From contig JAJDOG010000010.1 in assembly GCA_022340285.1 (NCBI GenBank), forward strand, positions 1 through 64,000: a stretch of 64,000 nucleotides of DNA, in the 5' to 3' direction. Position numbers and translations under genes: made by a program. Below are positions 17,505-27,152 of the stretch, piece by piece. The notes under the pieces are model-generated. The model was given only the letters and a program-made list of their open reading frames with translations. It ran no database searches and was not told the DNA's origin. This DNA is from Betaproteobacteria bacterium (GTDB lineage Bacteria > Pseudomonadota > Gammaproteobacteria > Burkholderiales > SG8-39). The stretch's first letter is position 1, and each line of letters starts with the position of its first letter.

Positions 17505-19796
17505 TCAGTCGGCTTCTGTCGGTTCCGGTGCCTTCTTCTCCGGCGGAGGCGTCTCGTCCTGTGCGCGCAGCAGGACGTTGCCGTCCTCGCCCATGTCCAC
17601 GATCACCTTCCCGCCGTTCGAAAGCCCGCCGAAAAGCAGTTCGTCGGCCAGCGCGCGCCGGATCGTGTCCTGGATGAGCCGCGCCATCGGGCGGGCCCCC
17701 ATGACCGGGTCGAATCCCTTCTCGGCGAGGAACGCCTTCAGCTTGTCGGTGAAGACGGCCTCGACCTTCTTCTCGTGGAGCTGTTCCTCGAGCTGCATGA
17801 GGAACTTGTCGACCACCCGCAGGATGATCTCGTGATCGAGCGACGCGAACGAGATGATGGCGTCCAGCCGGTTGCGGAATTCCGGCGTGAACATGCGCCG
17901 GATCTCGGCCATCTCGTCGCCCGCTTCCTTCTTCGCCGTGAAGCCCATTACTGCCTTGTTGAGCGCTTCGGCGCCGGCATTGGTGGTCATGACGATGATC
18001 ACGTTCCGGAAGTCCGCCTTCCTCCCGTTGTTGTCGGTGAGGGTGCCGTGATCCATCACCTGGAGGAGGATATTGAAGATGTCGGGATGCGCCTTCTCGA
18101 TCTCGTCGAGCAGCAGCACCGAGTACGGCTTCTTGGAGATCGCCTCGGTGAGAAGACCGCCCTGGTCGAAGCCTACGTATCCGGGTGGCGCGCCGATCAG
18201 ACGGCTCACGGCGTGGCGCTCCATGTATTCGGACATGTCGAATCGGATGAGCTCGATTCCCATGCAGTAGGCGAGCTGGCGCGCGACTTCCGTCTTGCCC
18301 ACGCCCGTGGGTCCGGAGAACAGGAAGTTGCCGATCGGCTTCTGCGGATTGCCGAGGCCCGATCGCGCGGTGCGAATGGCCGCGACGAGCGCGTCGATCG
18401 CCTTGTCCTGACCGAACACGACCGCCTTGAGATCCCGGTCCAGGTTCTTGAGCGCTGCCCGATCGTCGAGCGAGACGGTGGCCGGGGGGATGCGCGCGAT
18501 CTTGGAGATGATCTCCTCGATCTCGCCCTTACCGATGACCCGCTTCTGCCGCGACTTGGGCAGGATCTTCTGCGCCGCGCCGGCCTCGTCGATCACGTCG
18601 ATCGCTTTGTCCGGGAGATGCCGGTCGGTGATGTACCGGGACGAAAGCTCGACCGCGCTCGACAGGGCCGCCGACGAGTACTTGACCCCGTGGTGCGCCT
18701 CGAAGCGGCTCTTCAGCCCGCGCAGGATTTCGACGGTCTCCTCGAGCGAGGGCTCGGTGACGTCGATCTTCTGGAAGCGCCGCGAGAGCGCGTGATCCTT
18801 CTCGAAGATGCCGCGGTATTCATTGTAGGTCGTTGCGCCGATGCACTTCAGCTGGCCGGTGGAGAGGGCGGGCTTCAGGAGGTTCGACGCATCGAGCGTG
18901 CCGCCCGATGCCGCGCCGGCGCCAATCAGCGTGTGGATCTCGTCGATGAACAGGATCGCGTTCGGATTGTCGACCAGCTGCTTCAGCACGGCTTTCAGCC
19001 GCTGCTCGAAGTCGCCGCGGTACTTCGTTCCGGCGAGCAGCGCGCCCATGTCCAGCGAATAGACCTGGCAGCGCGAGAGGATTTCCGGGACTTGACCCTC
19101 GACGATCCGTCGCGCGAGGCCCTCCGCGATCGCGGTCTTGCCCACGCCCGCCTCGCCGACCAGGAGCGGATTGTTCTTGCGCCGCCGACAGAGGGTCTGG
19201 ATGACCCGTTCGAGCTCGCGTTCCCGACCGATCAGCGGGTCGATCTTGCCGGTAAGCGCCAGGGCGTTGAGGTTGAGGGTATAGGTCTCGAGCGCGCCGC
19301 CGGACTGCTGACCCGGCTCCTCCTCGGCTTCCGCATCGCCCGGTTTGGGCTGCTGGGGTTGCGGCGACTTGGCGATGCCGTGCGAGATGTAGTTGACCAC
19401 GTCGAGCCGCGTTACGCCCTGCTGGTGCAGGAAGTAGACCGCGTGCGAGTCCTTCTCGCCGAAGATCGCGACCAGCACGTTCGCGCCGGTGACCTCCTTC
19501 TTGCCCGATGACTGGACGTGCAGGATCGCGCGCTGGATGACGCGCTGAAAACCCAGGGTTGGCTGCGTGTCGATCTCTTCGGTACCCGCCACGGTCGGGG
19601 TATGCGCGCCGATGAACTCGGCGAGCTGCTTGCGCAACTCGTCGATGCTTGCGGCGCAGGCCCGCAGCACTTCGGCGGCCGTCGGGTTGTCCAGCAGGGC
19701 GAGCAGCAGATGCTCGACCGTGATGAACTCGTGGCGCTTCTGGCGCGCCTCGACGAAGGCCATGTGGAGGCTGACCTCCAGCTCCTGGGCGATCAT
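17505..19796 (-). CDS. clpA: ATP-dependent Clp protease ATP-binding subunit ClpA
   Basis: 763 residues from the ATG at 19796, preceded by GGAGGAAAC; this gives the classic [10 protein letters not shown] start. Seen: Clp N-domain repeats (1-145), Walker [16 protein letters not shown] in the first AAA+ ring and [15 protein letters not shown] in the second, Walker [13 protein letters not shown], and a MGF tripeptide near residue 610 at the position of the ClpP-binding IGL/F loop. Unfolds substrates for ClpP. ClpS, the N-end-rule adaptor, is two bases upstream. No clpP in the window. Confidence 0.97.
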   Translation of the reverse strand: MIAQELEVSLHMAFVEARQKRHEFITVEHLLLALLDNPTAAEVLRACAASIDELRKQLAEFIGAHTPTVAGTEEIDTQPTLGFQRVIQRAILHVQSSGKKEVTGANVLVAIFGEKDSHAVYFLHQQGVTRLDVVNYISHGIAKSPQPQQPKPGDAEAEEEPGQQSGGALETYTLNLNALALTGKIDPLIGRERELERVIQTLCRRRKNNPLLVGEAGVGKTAIAEGLARRIVEGQVPEILSRCQVYSLDMGALLAGTKYRGDFEQRLKAVLKQLVDNPNAILFIDEIHTLIGAGAASGGTLDASNLLKPALSTGQLKCIGATTYNEYRGIFEKDHALSRRFQKIDVTEPSLEETVEILRGLKSRFEAHHGVKYSSAALSSAVELSSRYITDRHLPDKAIDVIDEAGAAQKILPKSRQKRVIGKGEIEEIISKIARIPPATVSLDDRAALKNLDRDLKAVVFGQDKAIDALVAAIRTARSGLGNPQKPIGNFLFSGPTGVGKTEVARQLAYCMGIELIRFDMSEYMERHAVSRLIGAPPGYVGFDQGGLLTEAISKKPYSVLLLDEIEKAHPDIFNILLQVMDHGTLTDNNGRKADFRNVIIVMTTNAGAEALNKAVMGFTAKKEAGDEMAEIRRMFTPEFRNRLDAIISFASLDHEIILRVVDKFLMQLEEQLHEKKVEAVFTDKLKAFLAEKGFDPVMGARPMARLIQDTIRRALADELLFGGLSNGGKVIVDMGEDGNVLLRAQDETPPPEKKAPEPTEAD

Positions 19797-19798
19797 TT

Positions 19799-20107
19799 CT
19801 AAGTTTCCTCCATCACGCACTGCAGCGGATGCTGGTGCTTGCGGGCGTAGGAAATCACTTGCTCCACCTTCGTCGTTGCAATGTCCCGGGGAAAGACTCC
19901 GCAGACGCCCATGCCTTCGCGGTGCACCTTGAGCATGACCTGTGTGGCCTTCTCGCGGTTCATCGCGAAGAACGACTGCAGAACGACGACCACGAACTCC
20001 ATGGGGGTGTAGTCATCATTCAACAGTATCACCTTGAACAGGGGCGGTGGCTTGAGCTTCGTCTTCTTGGGCTCAAGAACCGTCCCCTCACGCATCCGAG
20101 TTGCCAT
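19799..20107 (-). CDS. clpS: ClpS adaptor protein
   Basis: 102 residues starting at [14 protein letters not shown]; the longer upstream frame is not conserved-looking. Seen: [17 protein letters not shown], the N-degron binding segment, and [16 protein letters not shown]. Delivers N-end-rule substrates to ClpA. Its stop is two bases from the clpA ATG. Confidence 0.97.
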   Translation of the reverse strand: MATRMREGTVLEPKKTKLKPPPLFKVILLNDDYTPMEFVVVVLQSFFAMNREKATQVMLKVHREGMGVCGVFPRDIATTKVEQVISYARKHQHPLQCVMEET

Positions 20108-20293
20108 ACCCCATTCACCGACCCACACTAATGCCAGACGCACGCACCCGTCAATTCCAATGACCGCGCGGCGGCGAGGTAATTCACCGGGTCTTCGCTT
20201 CAGCCCAATCGTAGCCAGAGATCGGTGCCCGTGCAATGACCTCCGACGGCGGAGAAGGCCTGTCGCGTCAGGGGGTTGTGTTCAGTCCGCCCC

Positions 20294-20400
20294 TTGACGC
20301 ATAGTGCGGAAGCGCGTAAAAACCCCGCTTGTGTTTGCTCTTTTAGGCAGTATGCAGGTCGTGCGGTATACCGTGCGGTGAACGGGTCGTTTGGTATACA
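20294..20400 (+). promoter_or_regulatory. promoter and leader region of the cold-shock gene
   Basis: TTGACG (20294-20299) and TAAAAA (20317-20322) with a 17-base spacer would give a leader of about 155 bases, in line with the long leaders of cspA-type genes. A second candidate, TGGTATACA (20392-20400), fits an extended -10 and would give a leader near 80 bases. GTATAC occurs twice (in GGTATACC at 20365-20372 and in TGGTATACA), either as -10 elements or as paired operator half-sites. The rest of 20108-20485 holds no gene. Confidence 0.4.
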
Positions 20401-20485
20401 AGTTGCATGTCTTACGGCTGGCTCGGAGCGCAGGCATAGGAGGGGGGAAATAACCCCTAGGGTGCAATTACTCAGGGATGGTTCT

Positions 20486-20692
20486 ATGCCAACTGGTACG
20501 GTTAAGTGGTTCAACGACGCAAAGGGTTTTGGTTTCATTACGCCTGACGACGGTGGCGAGGATCTGTTCGCGCATTTCTCGGCGATCCAGATGTCCGGCT
20601 TCAAGTCGCTAAAGGAAGGCCAGAAGGTCTCCTTCGAGATCGTGCAGGGCCCCAAGGGGAAGCAAGCCTCGAACATCCAGGCTGCGAGTTGA
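20486..20692 (+). CDS. cold-shock domain protein (CspA family)
   Basis: 68 residues, one cold-shock domain. Seen: [20 protein letters not shown] with both RNA-binding motifs (KGFGFI and DLFAHFSAI). Binds single-stranded RNA/DNA and melts RNA structure. ATG preceded by CAGGGA. The location next to clpS and icd is the classic cspD-like place in betaproteobacteria, though here the leader looks cspA-like. Ends in a strong terminator. Confidence 0.95.
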   Translation: MPTGTVKWFNDAKGFGFITPDDGGEDLFAHFSAIQMSGFKSLKEGQKVSFEIVQGPKGKQASNIQAAS

Positions 20693-20733
20693 GCGCGGCG
20701 CATCCGGCGCCTGCTCAATCTTCGTTTTCCAGG

Positions 20734-20757
20734 GCCCCGCGGATGCGGGGCTTTTTT
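20734..20757 (+). terminator. rho-independent terminator of the cold-shock gene
   Basis: GCCCCGC, loop GGAT, GCGGGGC, then six T. It lies 41 bases after the stop codon. Confidence 0.9.
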
Positions 20758-20833
20758 CATGTCCCGCCGCGTCACGCGGCCACACTCTGACCGCTTCCGC
20801 GGGCCCCGCGGACCGGGGCTTCCCGGGACCCGT

Positions 20834-22093
20834 TCAGTAAGCCTTGATCCGCTCGACCATCGCGGCGCCGAAACCGGAGCAGCTGACCTCCTTGGCGTCG
20901 GACATCAGGCGCGCGAAGTCGTACGTGACGACCTTGCTCGAGATCGTGTCCTCCATCGAGCGGATGATCAGATCGGCCGCCTCGCGCCACGCCATGTGGC
21001 GAAGCATCATCTCAGCGGAGAGGATGAGCGACCCCGGATTGACCTTGTCCTGTCCGGCATATTTCGGCGCGGTGCCGTGCGTTGCTTCGAAGTTCGCCAC
21101 CGTGTCAGACAGGTTCGCGCCGGGGGCGATGCCGATGCCGCCGACCTCCGCAGCGAGTGCATCCGAGACGTAGTCGCCATTCAGGTTCAGCGTCGCGATC
21201 ACGTCGTACTCCGCTGGGCGCAGCAGGATTTGCTGCAGGAACGCGTCCGTGATCACGTCCTTCACGACGATCTCGCGTCCGGTCTTGGGGTTCTTGAGCA
21301 CGTGCCAGGGGCCCCCATCGAGCGGTTTCGCGCCGAACTCGCGGCTCGCCAGGCCGTAGCCCCAGTCGCGGAACCCACCCTCGGTGAACTTCTGGATGTT
21401 GCCTTTGTGCACGAGTGTCACCGACTTGCGGTCATTGTCGATGGCATATTGAAAAGCCCTGCGGATCAACCGCTCCGACCCCTCAATCGACACCGGCTTG
21501 ATTCCGATCGCCGAGCTCTCGGGAAAGCGGATCTTCTTGACCCCCATCTCCTCACGCAGGAACTTGATGACCTTGTTCGCGCCCTCGCTCTTGGCCGGCC
21601 ACTCGATGCCCGCGTAGATGTCCTCTGAGTTCTCACGAAAGATCACCATGTCGACCTTCTCCGGCTCCTTGAGCGGCGAGGGCACACCCCGGAAATAGCG
21701 CACGGGACGCAGGCACACGTAGAGATCGAGTTCCTGCCGCAGCGCGACGTTCAGCGAGCGGATGCCGCCACCCACCGGCGTGGTCAGCGGGCCCTTGATC
21801 GAGACCGAATACTCCTTAACCGCGGCGAGCGTCTCTTCGGGCATCCACATGTCGCCGCCGTAGACGCGAGTGGCCTTCTCGCCGGCATAGATCTCCATCC
21901 AGTGAATCTTGCGCTTGCCGCCGTAGGCTTTTTCGACCGCCGCATCGACGACCTTGATCATCACTGGGGAAATATCCACGCCGGTGCCGTCGCCTTCGAT
22001 GTAGGGGATGATCGGATTGTCGGGAACCGGCTTGCCGGGAACGATCTTGCTTCCGCCCTGGGGAACCTTGATGTGCGAGGTGGCTGTGGCCAT
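20834..22093 (-). CDS. icd: NADP-dependent isocitrate dehydrogenase
   Basis: 419 residues from the ATG at 22093 ([14 protein letters not shown]), the normal length of the homodimeric E. coli-type enzyme. Seen: [18 protein letters not shown] at the N terminus, the phosphorylatable Ser region [20 protein letters not shown], and [20 protein letters not shown]. Converts isocitrate to 2-oxoglutarate. The Ser loop is the target of AceK, whose gene is divergent at 22329. A CATAAT -10 may lie at 22161-22166 on the minus strand. The 235-base gap to aceK holds no gene. Confidence 0.97.
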   Translation of the reverse strand: MATATSHIKVPQGGSKIVPGKPVPDNPIIPYIEGDGTGVDISPVMIKVVDAAVEKAYGGKRKIHWMEIYAGEKATRVYGGDMWMPEETLAAVKEYSVSIKGPLTTPVGGGIRSLNVALRQELDLYVCLRPVRYFRGVPSPLKEPEKVDMVIFRENSEDIYAGIEWPAKSEGANKVIKFLREEMGVKKIRFPESSAIGIKPVSIEGSERLIRRAFQYAIDNDRKSVTLVHKGNIQKFTEGGFRDWGYGLASREFGAKPLDGGPWHVLKNPKTGREIVVKDVITDAFLQQILLRPAEYDVIATLNLNGDYVSDALAAEVGGIGIAPGANLSDTVANFEATHGTAPKYAGQDKVNPGSLILSAEMMLRHMAWREAADLIIRSMEDTISSKVVTYDFARLMSDAKEVSCSGFGAAMVERIKAY

Positions 22094-22328
22094 TGCTGCT
22101 CCGTAAGCTGCTGCGTATGTGGGGTTGTCGACCGACGGCTCCCGGCCGCGATAAGCGCGAATTATGCGCCAAACAGCCCCCTTCTTGCCATCCGCCGACC
22201 GGCAAAGAGGCCGTCGGTGCACCGCCCCGGACTGCGAATTTGCGGCTATTCTCGGAACTTACGAACAATTTGATCCGGGCTAGCTTGCCCGCAACGGCAC
22301 CAGCCTTGATTTTCGAGTCGCCTTCCAG

Positions 22329-24116
22329 ATGAACATACCCAAAGGTGAGAACCCGGTCGCGATCGCGATCTCCGCTGCCCTCGTGGACGGCTTCGACAAG
22401 CACTACCGACTCTTCCGGGAATGCAGCGTGGCAGCCAAGGCGCGATTCGAGGCCGCCGACTGGCTCGGCCAGCAGCGGGCGGTTCGCGAGCGCATTGCCT
22501 TCTACGACCAGCGAGTGCGCGAAACCGTCGAGCTCCTGAAGAACGATTTCCAGGCGGATCTTCTCGATGAGAATACCTGGCACCAGGCGAAACTGCTCTA
22601 TATCGGCCTGCTGACCAATCACCGGCAACCCGAGTTGGCGGAGACGTTCTTCAACTCGGTTTTCTGCAAGATCATGCACCGGACGTACTTCCACAACGAC
22701 TTCATCTTCTTTCGTCCGGCGGTCTCGACGGAGTACCTCGAGTCGGATCCGCCCGCGTATCGCACCTACTATCCGTTGCGGGACGGGTGGCGCGAAGCGC
22801 TTGCCCGGGTCGTCCTCGACTTCGGCTGGAAGTGCGACTTTGCGGATCTCGCCCGCGACGTCGGATACGTGGCCGAGGAGATCGCCAGGCATCTGGGTGA
22901 TGCCGATCCGCACCCGAATTGCCACATTCGCGTCTTGCACGCGGCGTTCTACCGGAACAAGGCGGCTTACGTCTGTGCCATGCTCGTGAACGGGGATCAA
23001 GAGCACGCCTTCGTCGTCCCGGTCCTGCACGAAGATGGCGGCCGGCTGTATCTGGACGCGGTGCTGCTCGATCCGCGCGATATCCGGACGGTATTCAGCC
23101 TCAACCGGGCCTACGTCATGGTCGACATGGAGGTCCCCTCCGCCTACGTTCGGTTCTTGCGCGCGATGATGCCCAGAAAGCCCGAAGCCGAGCTCTACAC
23201 GATGCTCGGCCTGGGCAAGCAGGGCAAGACGATGTTCTACCGCGAGCTCGCTCACCATCTGCGCCATTCCGAGGACGAGTTCGTCGTCGCGCCTGGAATT
23301 CCGGGCCTCGTCATGCTGGTCTTCACGCTGCCGTCGTTTCCGTACGTGTTCAAGGCCATCCGCGACGAGATCGCTCCGCCAAAGGACACGGACCGCGAGG
23401 CCGTGAAGGCCAAGTACTTGCTGGTGAAGCAACACGACCGGGTGGGCCGGATGGCCGATACCCTGGAGTTCTCTGACGTGGCGCTGCCGAAAGCGCGGCT
23501 CAGCGAGGCGTTGCTCGCCGAGCTGCGGCGCACCTGCCCGTCGATCCTCGAGGAAGACGCGACGGAGGTCGTCATCCGGCACCTCTACATCGAGCGCCGC
23601 ATGACGCCGCTCAACATCTATCTCGATCGGGCGACCGACGAGCAGATCGAGCACGTCGTGCGGGACTACGGGCTCGCGATCCGCGAGCTGGCGTTCGCGA
23701 ACATATTCCCCGGCGACATGCTGATGAAGAACTTCGGCGTGACGCGTATCGGTCGCGTGGTCTTCTACGACTACGACGAGATCGAGTACCTCGCGAACTG
23801 CAATTTTCGGCGGATCCCGGAGGCGCCGAATCCGGAGCTCGAGATGTCCGGCGAGGTCTGGTATCCCATCGCGCGGAACGACGTGTTTCCCGAGGAGTTC
23901 GCGACGTTCCTGCTGGGCAACCCGAAGGTCCGGGCCGCATTCATGCGCTATCACGCGGATCTGCTCGAGCCAGAATTTTGGCAGGCGACGCAGCGCAAGA
24001 CCGCGACCGGACACGTCGAGGATTTTTTTCCCTATCCGGACGACGTGCGGTTCTGCAACCGACCTGGCCGCGAAGCCGCGCCGGCACGGGTGCGCCGTGC
24101 GGTCTCGGCAGCCTAG
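22329..24116 (+). CDS. aceK: isocitrate dehydrogenase kinase/phosphatase
   Basis: 595 residues, full length. Seen: regulatory N-terminal half with DFQADLLDENTWHQAKLLYI and KIMHRTYFHNDFIFFRP, then the protein-kinase-like half with GDMLMKNFGV and VFYDYDEIEYL (metal and catalytic residues) and the tail ATGHVEDFFPYP. Known: reversibly phosphorylates isocitrate dehydrogenase to shift isocitrate into the glyoxylate bypass. In enteric bacteria aceK follows aceBA; here it instead sits back-to-back with its target icd. Confidence 0.96.
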   Translation: MNIPKGENPVAIAISAALVDGFDKHYRLFRECSVAAKARFEAADWLGQQRAVRERIAFYDQRVRETVELLKNDFQADLLDENTWHQAKLLYIGLLTNHRQPELAETFFNSVFCKIMHRTYFHNDFIFFRPAVSTEYLESDPPAYRTYYPLRDGWREALARVVLDFGWKCDFADLARDVGYVAEEIARHLGDADPHPNCHIRVLHAAFYRNKAAYVCAMLVNGDQEHAFVVPVLHEDGGRLYLDAVLLDPRDIRTVFSLNRAYVMVDMEVPSAYVRFLRAMMPRKPEAELYTMLGLGKQGKTMFYRELAHHLRHSEDEFVVAPGIPGLVMLVFTLPSFPYVFKAIRDEIAPPKDTDREAVKAKYLLVKQHDRVGRMADTLEFSDVALPKARLSEALLAELRRTCPSILEEDATEVVIRHLYIERRMTPLNIYLDRATDEQIEHVVRDYGLAIRELAFANIFPGDMLMKNFGVTRIGRVVFYDYDEIEYLANCNFRRIPEAPNPELEMSGEVWYPIARNDVFPEEFATFLLGNPKVRAAFMRYHADLLEPEFWQATQRKTATGHVEDFFPYPDDVRFCNRPGREAAPARVRRAVSAA

Positions 24117-24125
24117 GATTCGAGT

Positions 24126-24623
24126 GTGCGAAGCATGCAGGACGTGAAGATATTCAAGCCCATTCTTGCACTACGAGTTGAACGCGTACTCGTCGGCCTT
24201 GCCGCAACCGTCGCGGTCCTGGCCGCGGCGTTCGCTGTGCGTGCCGGCGAATCCGCGATCGCGCTGAATGCGGGGCTCTATGTCATCCAAGCGGAAGTGG
24301 TGGACGCTCCGGAGACGCGCGCCCGCGGGCTGATGTATCGCAGGTCGATGCCTGCCAACCATGGAATGCTGTTCGTTTTTTCCTATCCAGAGCGGCAGTG
24401 CTTCTGGATGAAGAACACGCTCATTCCGCTGTCGATCGCGTTTCTCGACGACCGGGGCGTGATCGTGAACATCGCGGACATGCAGCCCCAGACCGAGGAC
24501 GAACATTGCTCGGCGCAGCCGGTGCGTTATGCGCTCGAAATGAACCAGGGCTGGTTCGCTACCCGGAACATCCGGCCGGGCTTCAAGATTTCCGGGTTGA
24601 ACAAGGCGCCGCGGTCGCAATAG
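24126..24623 (+). CDS. DUF192 family exported protein
   Basis: 165 residues from a GTG with AGGA six bases upstream (ATG three codons later is the alternative). An N-terminal hydrophobic segment (LVGLAATVAVLAAAFAVRA) is a signal peptide or anchor. DUF192 hallmarks: ETRARGLMYRRSMP, GMLFVF, CFWMKNTLIPLSIAFLD. Known: small beta-barrel, function unknown, very often beside icd/csp in betaproteobacteria. Nine bases after aceK, probably cotranscribed. Confidence 0.88.
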   Translation: MRSMQDVKIFKPILALRVERVLVGLAATVAVLAAAFAVRAGESAIALNAGLYVIQAEVVDAPETRARGLMYRRSMPANHGMLFVFSYPERQCFWMKNTLIPLSIAFLDDRGVIVNIADMQPQTEDEHCSAQPVRYALEMNQGWFATRNIRPGFKISGLNKAPRSQ

Positions 24624-24640
24624 CGTCGATTCAAGACGAC

Positions 24641-24668
24641 AAAAAAGGGGCCCGATCGAGCCCCTTTT
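24641..24668. terminator. bidirectional rho-independent terminator
   Basis: AAAAAAGGGGC, loop CCGATCGA, GCCCCTTTT, between the convergent DUF192 and PuuD-type genes; works on both strands. Confidence 0.85.
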
Positions 24669-24689
24669 CGCTGAGCGGAGTTCCCGCGC

Positions 24690-25286
24690 TCAGAGACCGG
24701 CGTTCTGCTGCGCCACCATGCAGAAGAGCATCGGGATCGAGAGCAGGGTATTGATGCGCGAAGCCTGGCCCGCCAGCTTCGCGGCTTTCGGCTTCTCTTC
24801 CGCGCTCGCCTCGACGAAGCCGAGGACCTTCTTCTGGTTCGGCCAGATGATGAACCAGACGTTGGCGGCCATGATGAGCCCGAGCCACATGCCGATGCCG
24901 ATCGCGTGGAACGGTGCCTGGAGCAGGAGTGCCTTGCCGATGTAGCCGTTCATCGTTCCCAGAATCAATCCGGTGATCACCGTCGACAGCGCAGCCCAGC
25001 GGAACCAGAAGAGCGCTGACGGCGCAATCACCTTGGTGATGGCCGGCTTATGCTCGTCGGGAATCTTCGGCATCCCCGGCGTCTGAACGAAGTTGAAGTA
25101 CCAGAGCAGTCCGATCCACATCACGCCCGAAAGGACGTGGAGGTAACGGAAGAAGAATGCCCACCAAGCGTGTTCCCCAAGGCCGATCCAGGTCTTGGTG
25201 ATCGCGCCAACCAGGATGATGATCACGATCAGCAGCACAACACCTGCGGTGATCGTGCGCCCGAGTGATTGCAGTATCGCTCCCAT
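24690..25286 (-). CDS. PuuD-type (urate hydroxylase) membrane protein lacking the cytochrome c domain
   Basis: 198 residues with four to five transmembrane helices. Seen: WWAFFFRYLHVLSGVMWIGLL, conserved His and Trp typical of the DUF989/PuuD membrane domain, and later HAIGIGMWLGLIMAANVWFI. Full-length PuuD couples this domain to a C-terminal cytochrome c and oxidises urate; here the protein stops before any CxxCH. No other purine catabolism gene is near. It may be a heme- or quinone-binding membrane protein of unrelated role; the name reflects similarity only. Confidence 0.7.
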   Translation of the reverse strand: MGAILQSLGRTITAGVVLLIVIIILVGAITKTWIGLGEHAWWAFFFRYLHVLSGVMWIGLLWYFNFVQTPGMPKIPDEHKPAITKVIAPSALFWFRWAALSTVITGLILGTMNGYIGKALLLQAPFHAIGIGMWLGLIMAANVWFIIWPNQKKVLGFVEASAEEKPKAAKLAGQASRINTLLSIPMLFCMVAQQNAGL

Positions 25287-25416
25287 CTTGTCGCCTCCTT
25301 GCGTCGCCTAGTTTCTCGCGGTCTTCAGGCCGCGTCCTGATCTTCCCCGTATGGGGATTTGTAAGGCGGAAGAAGTCTAGCACACTGCTTCGTTGCGTTC
25401 GAAGCCGCGCGCCCGT

Positions 25417-26781
25417 TCAGGTCTTGTCTTCGACGCGGACCTGCGCCATGCCACGCGCGAACGTGAGATCGAGGCGGTCGCCGCGCGCAACCGCGGCGCT
25501 GTCGCGAACCGCATGTCCCTCGCGATCCCGGACGATGCTGTAGCCGCGCTCGAGCACGGCGATCGGATCCAGGGCTGCCAGGCTGCGCTCGAGGGCGCGC
25601 AGGCGCGCTTCGCGGTCCGCCATGCACTGCCCGGACGCCGCTTGCAGCCTTCGCGCGAGATCGACGGTGTGCTCGCTGAGGGGCTCTAGGCGCGGGATGC
25701 AGCGGTGGCTGCGCTCGACGAGACCCGCGAGACGCCAGCGCTCGCGCTCGAAGGCTCGGGCCGCGGCCTGGCGGACTCTGGCAACGAGCTGACCGAACAC
25801 GGCCGCCTGAGCCTGGAGGCGCCGCGCAGGGTGCACGAGCCGGCGCGCGAGATGATCGAGGAGCTGCATCCGCGTTTCCAGATCACGCGTCATCCTGCGG
25901 TGCAGGAGTTCGCGCAGGTCGCTGATTCTCGAAAGCAAATCGGCGCGTGATGGGCTGGCGAATTCGGCCGCAGCAGTGGGCGTCGGCGCGCGGCGATCGG
26001 CGGCGAAATCCGCGATCGTGAAGTCGGTCTCGTGCCCGACGCCGACCACGACCGGGACCGGGCAGGCCCGGATGGAACGCGCGACGCGCTCGTCGTTGAA
26101 CGACCACAGATCCTCGATGCTGCCGCCGCCCCGACACAGGATGAGCACGTCGCATTCGGCGCGCCGGCCCGCGCGCTCGAGCGCGGCCACGACCTCCAGG
26201 GCGGCTCCCTCGCCCTGGACTGCCGTGGGGTACACGATGACGGGGACGGACGAATTTCGGCGCGCAAGCGTGGTCAACACGTCTCGCAACGCAGCAGCGC
26301 GCAAGGACGTCACGATCCCGATGGCTCGCGGATAAGCCGGCAAGGGACGCTTGATCGCCTCATCGAAGAGCCCTTCGGCGGCGAGGCGGTCTTTCAGACG
26401 CAGAAATGCCTCGTGGAGCGCGCCCAGGCCGGCACGCCGCATGAACTCGACGTTCAGCTGGAAGTCGCCCCGCGGTTCGTACAGCGTCACGACCGCCCGG
26501 ACCTCGATCTGCATCCCTTCGCGAGGCGTCCAGTCGAGGTACTGCCCGCGGTGGCGGAAGAGGACGCAGCGCACCTGCGCGCGCTCGTCCTTCAGCGAGA
26601 AGTACGTGTGTCCCGATTTTGCGAGGGTCAGATTCGAGACCTCGCCGCCGACCCAGACAAGCGGGAAGCGGGTCTCCAGGAGATCGCGAACACTGCGGTT
26701 GAGACTCGAGACGCTCAGAACCGCATCGCCGGACGACGCGAAATCCCGCGCCAGATCTGCGTTTGCGGGCATTTCGATCAT
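25417..26781 (-). CDS. xseA: exodeoxyribonuclease VII large subunit
   Basis: 454 residues. OB-fold at 20-115 (LVWVGGEVSNLTLAKSGHTY), then the catalytic domain with RAIGIVTSLRAAALRDVLTT, ILCRGGGSIEDLWSFND and VVGVGHETDFTIADFAADRR. A long helical segment follows and a short C-terminal domain. Degrades single-stranded DNA with XseB (not in the window). Start at 26781; MPANAD three codons on is an alternative. Confidence 0.95.
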   Translation of the reverse strand: MIEMPANADLARDFASSGDAVLSVSSLNRSVRDLLETRFPLVWVGGEVSNLTLAKSGHTYFSLKDERAQVRCVLFRHRGQYLDWTPREGMQIEVRAVVTLYEPRGDFQLNVEFMRRAGLGALHEAFLRLKDRLAAEGLFDEAIKRPLPAYPRAIGIVTSLRAAALRDVLTTLARRNSSVPVIVYPTAVQGEGAALEVVAALERAGRRAECDVLILCRGGGSIEDLWSFNDERVARSIRACPVPVVVGVGHETDFTIADFAADRRAPTPTAAAEFASPSRADLLSRISDLRELLHRRMTRDLETRMQLLDHLARRLVHPARRLQAQAAVFGQLVARVRQAAARAFERERWRLAGLVERSHRCIPRLEPLSEHTVDLARRLQAASGQCMADREARLRALERSLAALDPIAVLERGYSIVRDREGHAVRDSAAVARGDRLDLTFARGMAQVRVEDKT

Positions 26782-26787
26782 TCTAAG

Positions 26788-26999
26788 CTATCCACATGGA
26801 CGCACCGCGCGCCGCGATGCCAAAGGCATGCGAAGCCGAACGTGCGCTTCCCTCGGAGATGAGCGCCAACGTATTGAATAAGCAATGAAAAGTACCGCGC
26901 GTAATTCTTCGGCAACAAACCAAAAATCCTTGCGCATACTTCACTTAGCGATGCTGCTGACAGACTATGCACAGCATTATCCACAGGAATTGTGGATAA
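26788..26999. promoter_or_regulatory. cluster of DnaA boxes in the xseA-exbB gap
   Basis: The 371-base gap between the xseA and exbB starts contains two perfect DnaA boxes in inverted orientation, TTATCCACA at 26977-26985 and its complement at 26991-26999, separated by five bases. Two more sites differ at one position: CTATGCACA (26965-26973) and CTATCCACA (26788-26796). Between them is an AT-richer stretch (about 26876-26950), unusual in this GC-rich sequence. No protein-coding gene is visible in the gap. It could regulate exbB or xseA, or titrate DnaA. Confidence 0.6.
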
Positions 27000-27152
27000 G
27001 GCGGGCGCGCCGAGGCATGCAGCTGTCATCAGCGCGCGCGTGGATGCGACCCTGCATGCGACGCGCGCCTTCGCGCGCTTTGCGAACGCTTCTTGCCGAA
27101 AGCGGGTCGCGTCGCTAAAGTCCGAAGCTTTGCCAAAACGGAACCGCGCCGA

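Noticed and set aside
21816..24014. 732-codon minus-strand frame over aceK
   Set aside because: Antisense to aceK, which has clear family motifs; the frame enters icd in the wrong phase.
26782..27152. Chromosomal origin of replication at the DnaA-box cluster
   Set aside because: No dnaA, dnaN, rpmH or gidA nearby and only two perfect boxes; kept as a DnaA-related regulatory site, not as oriC.
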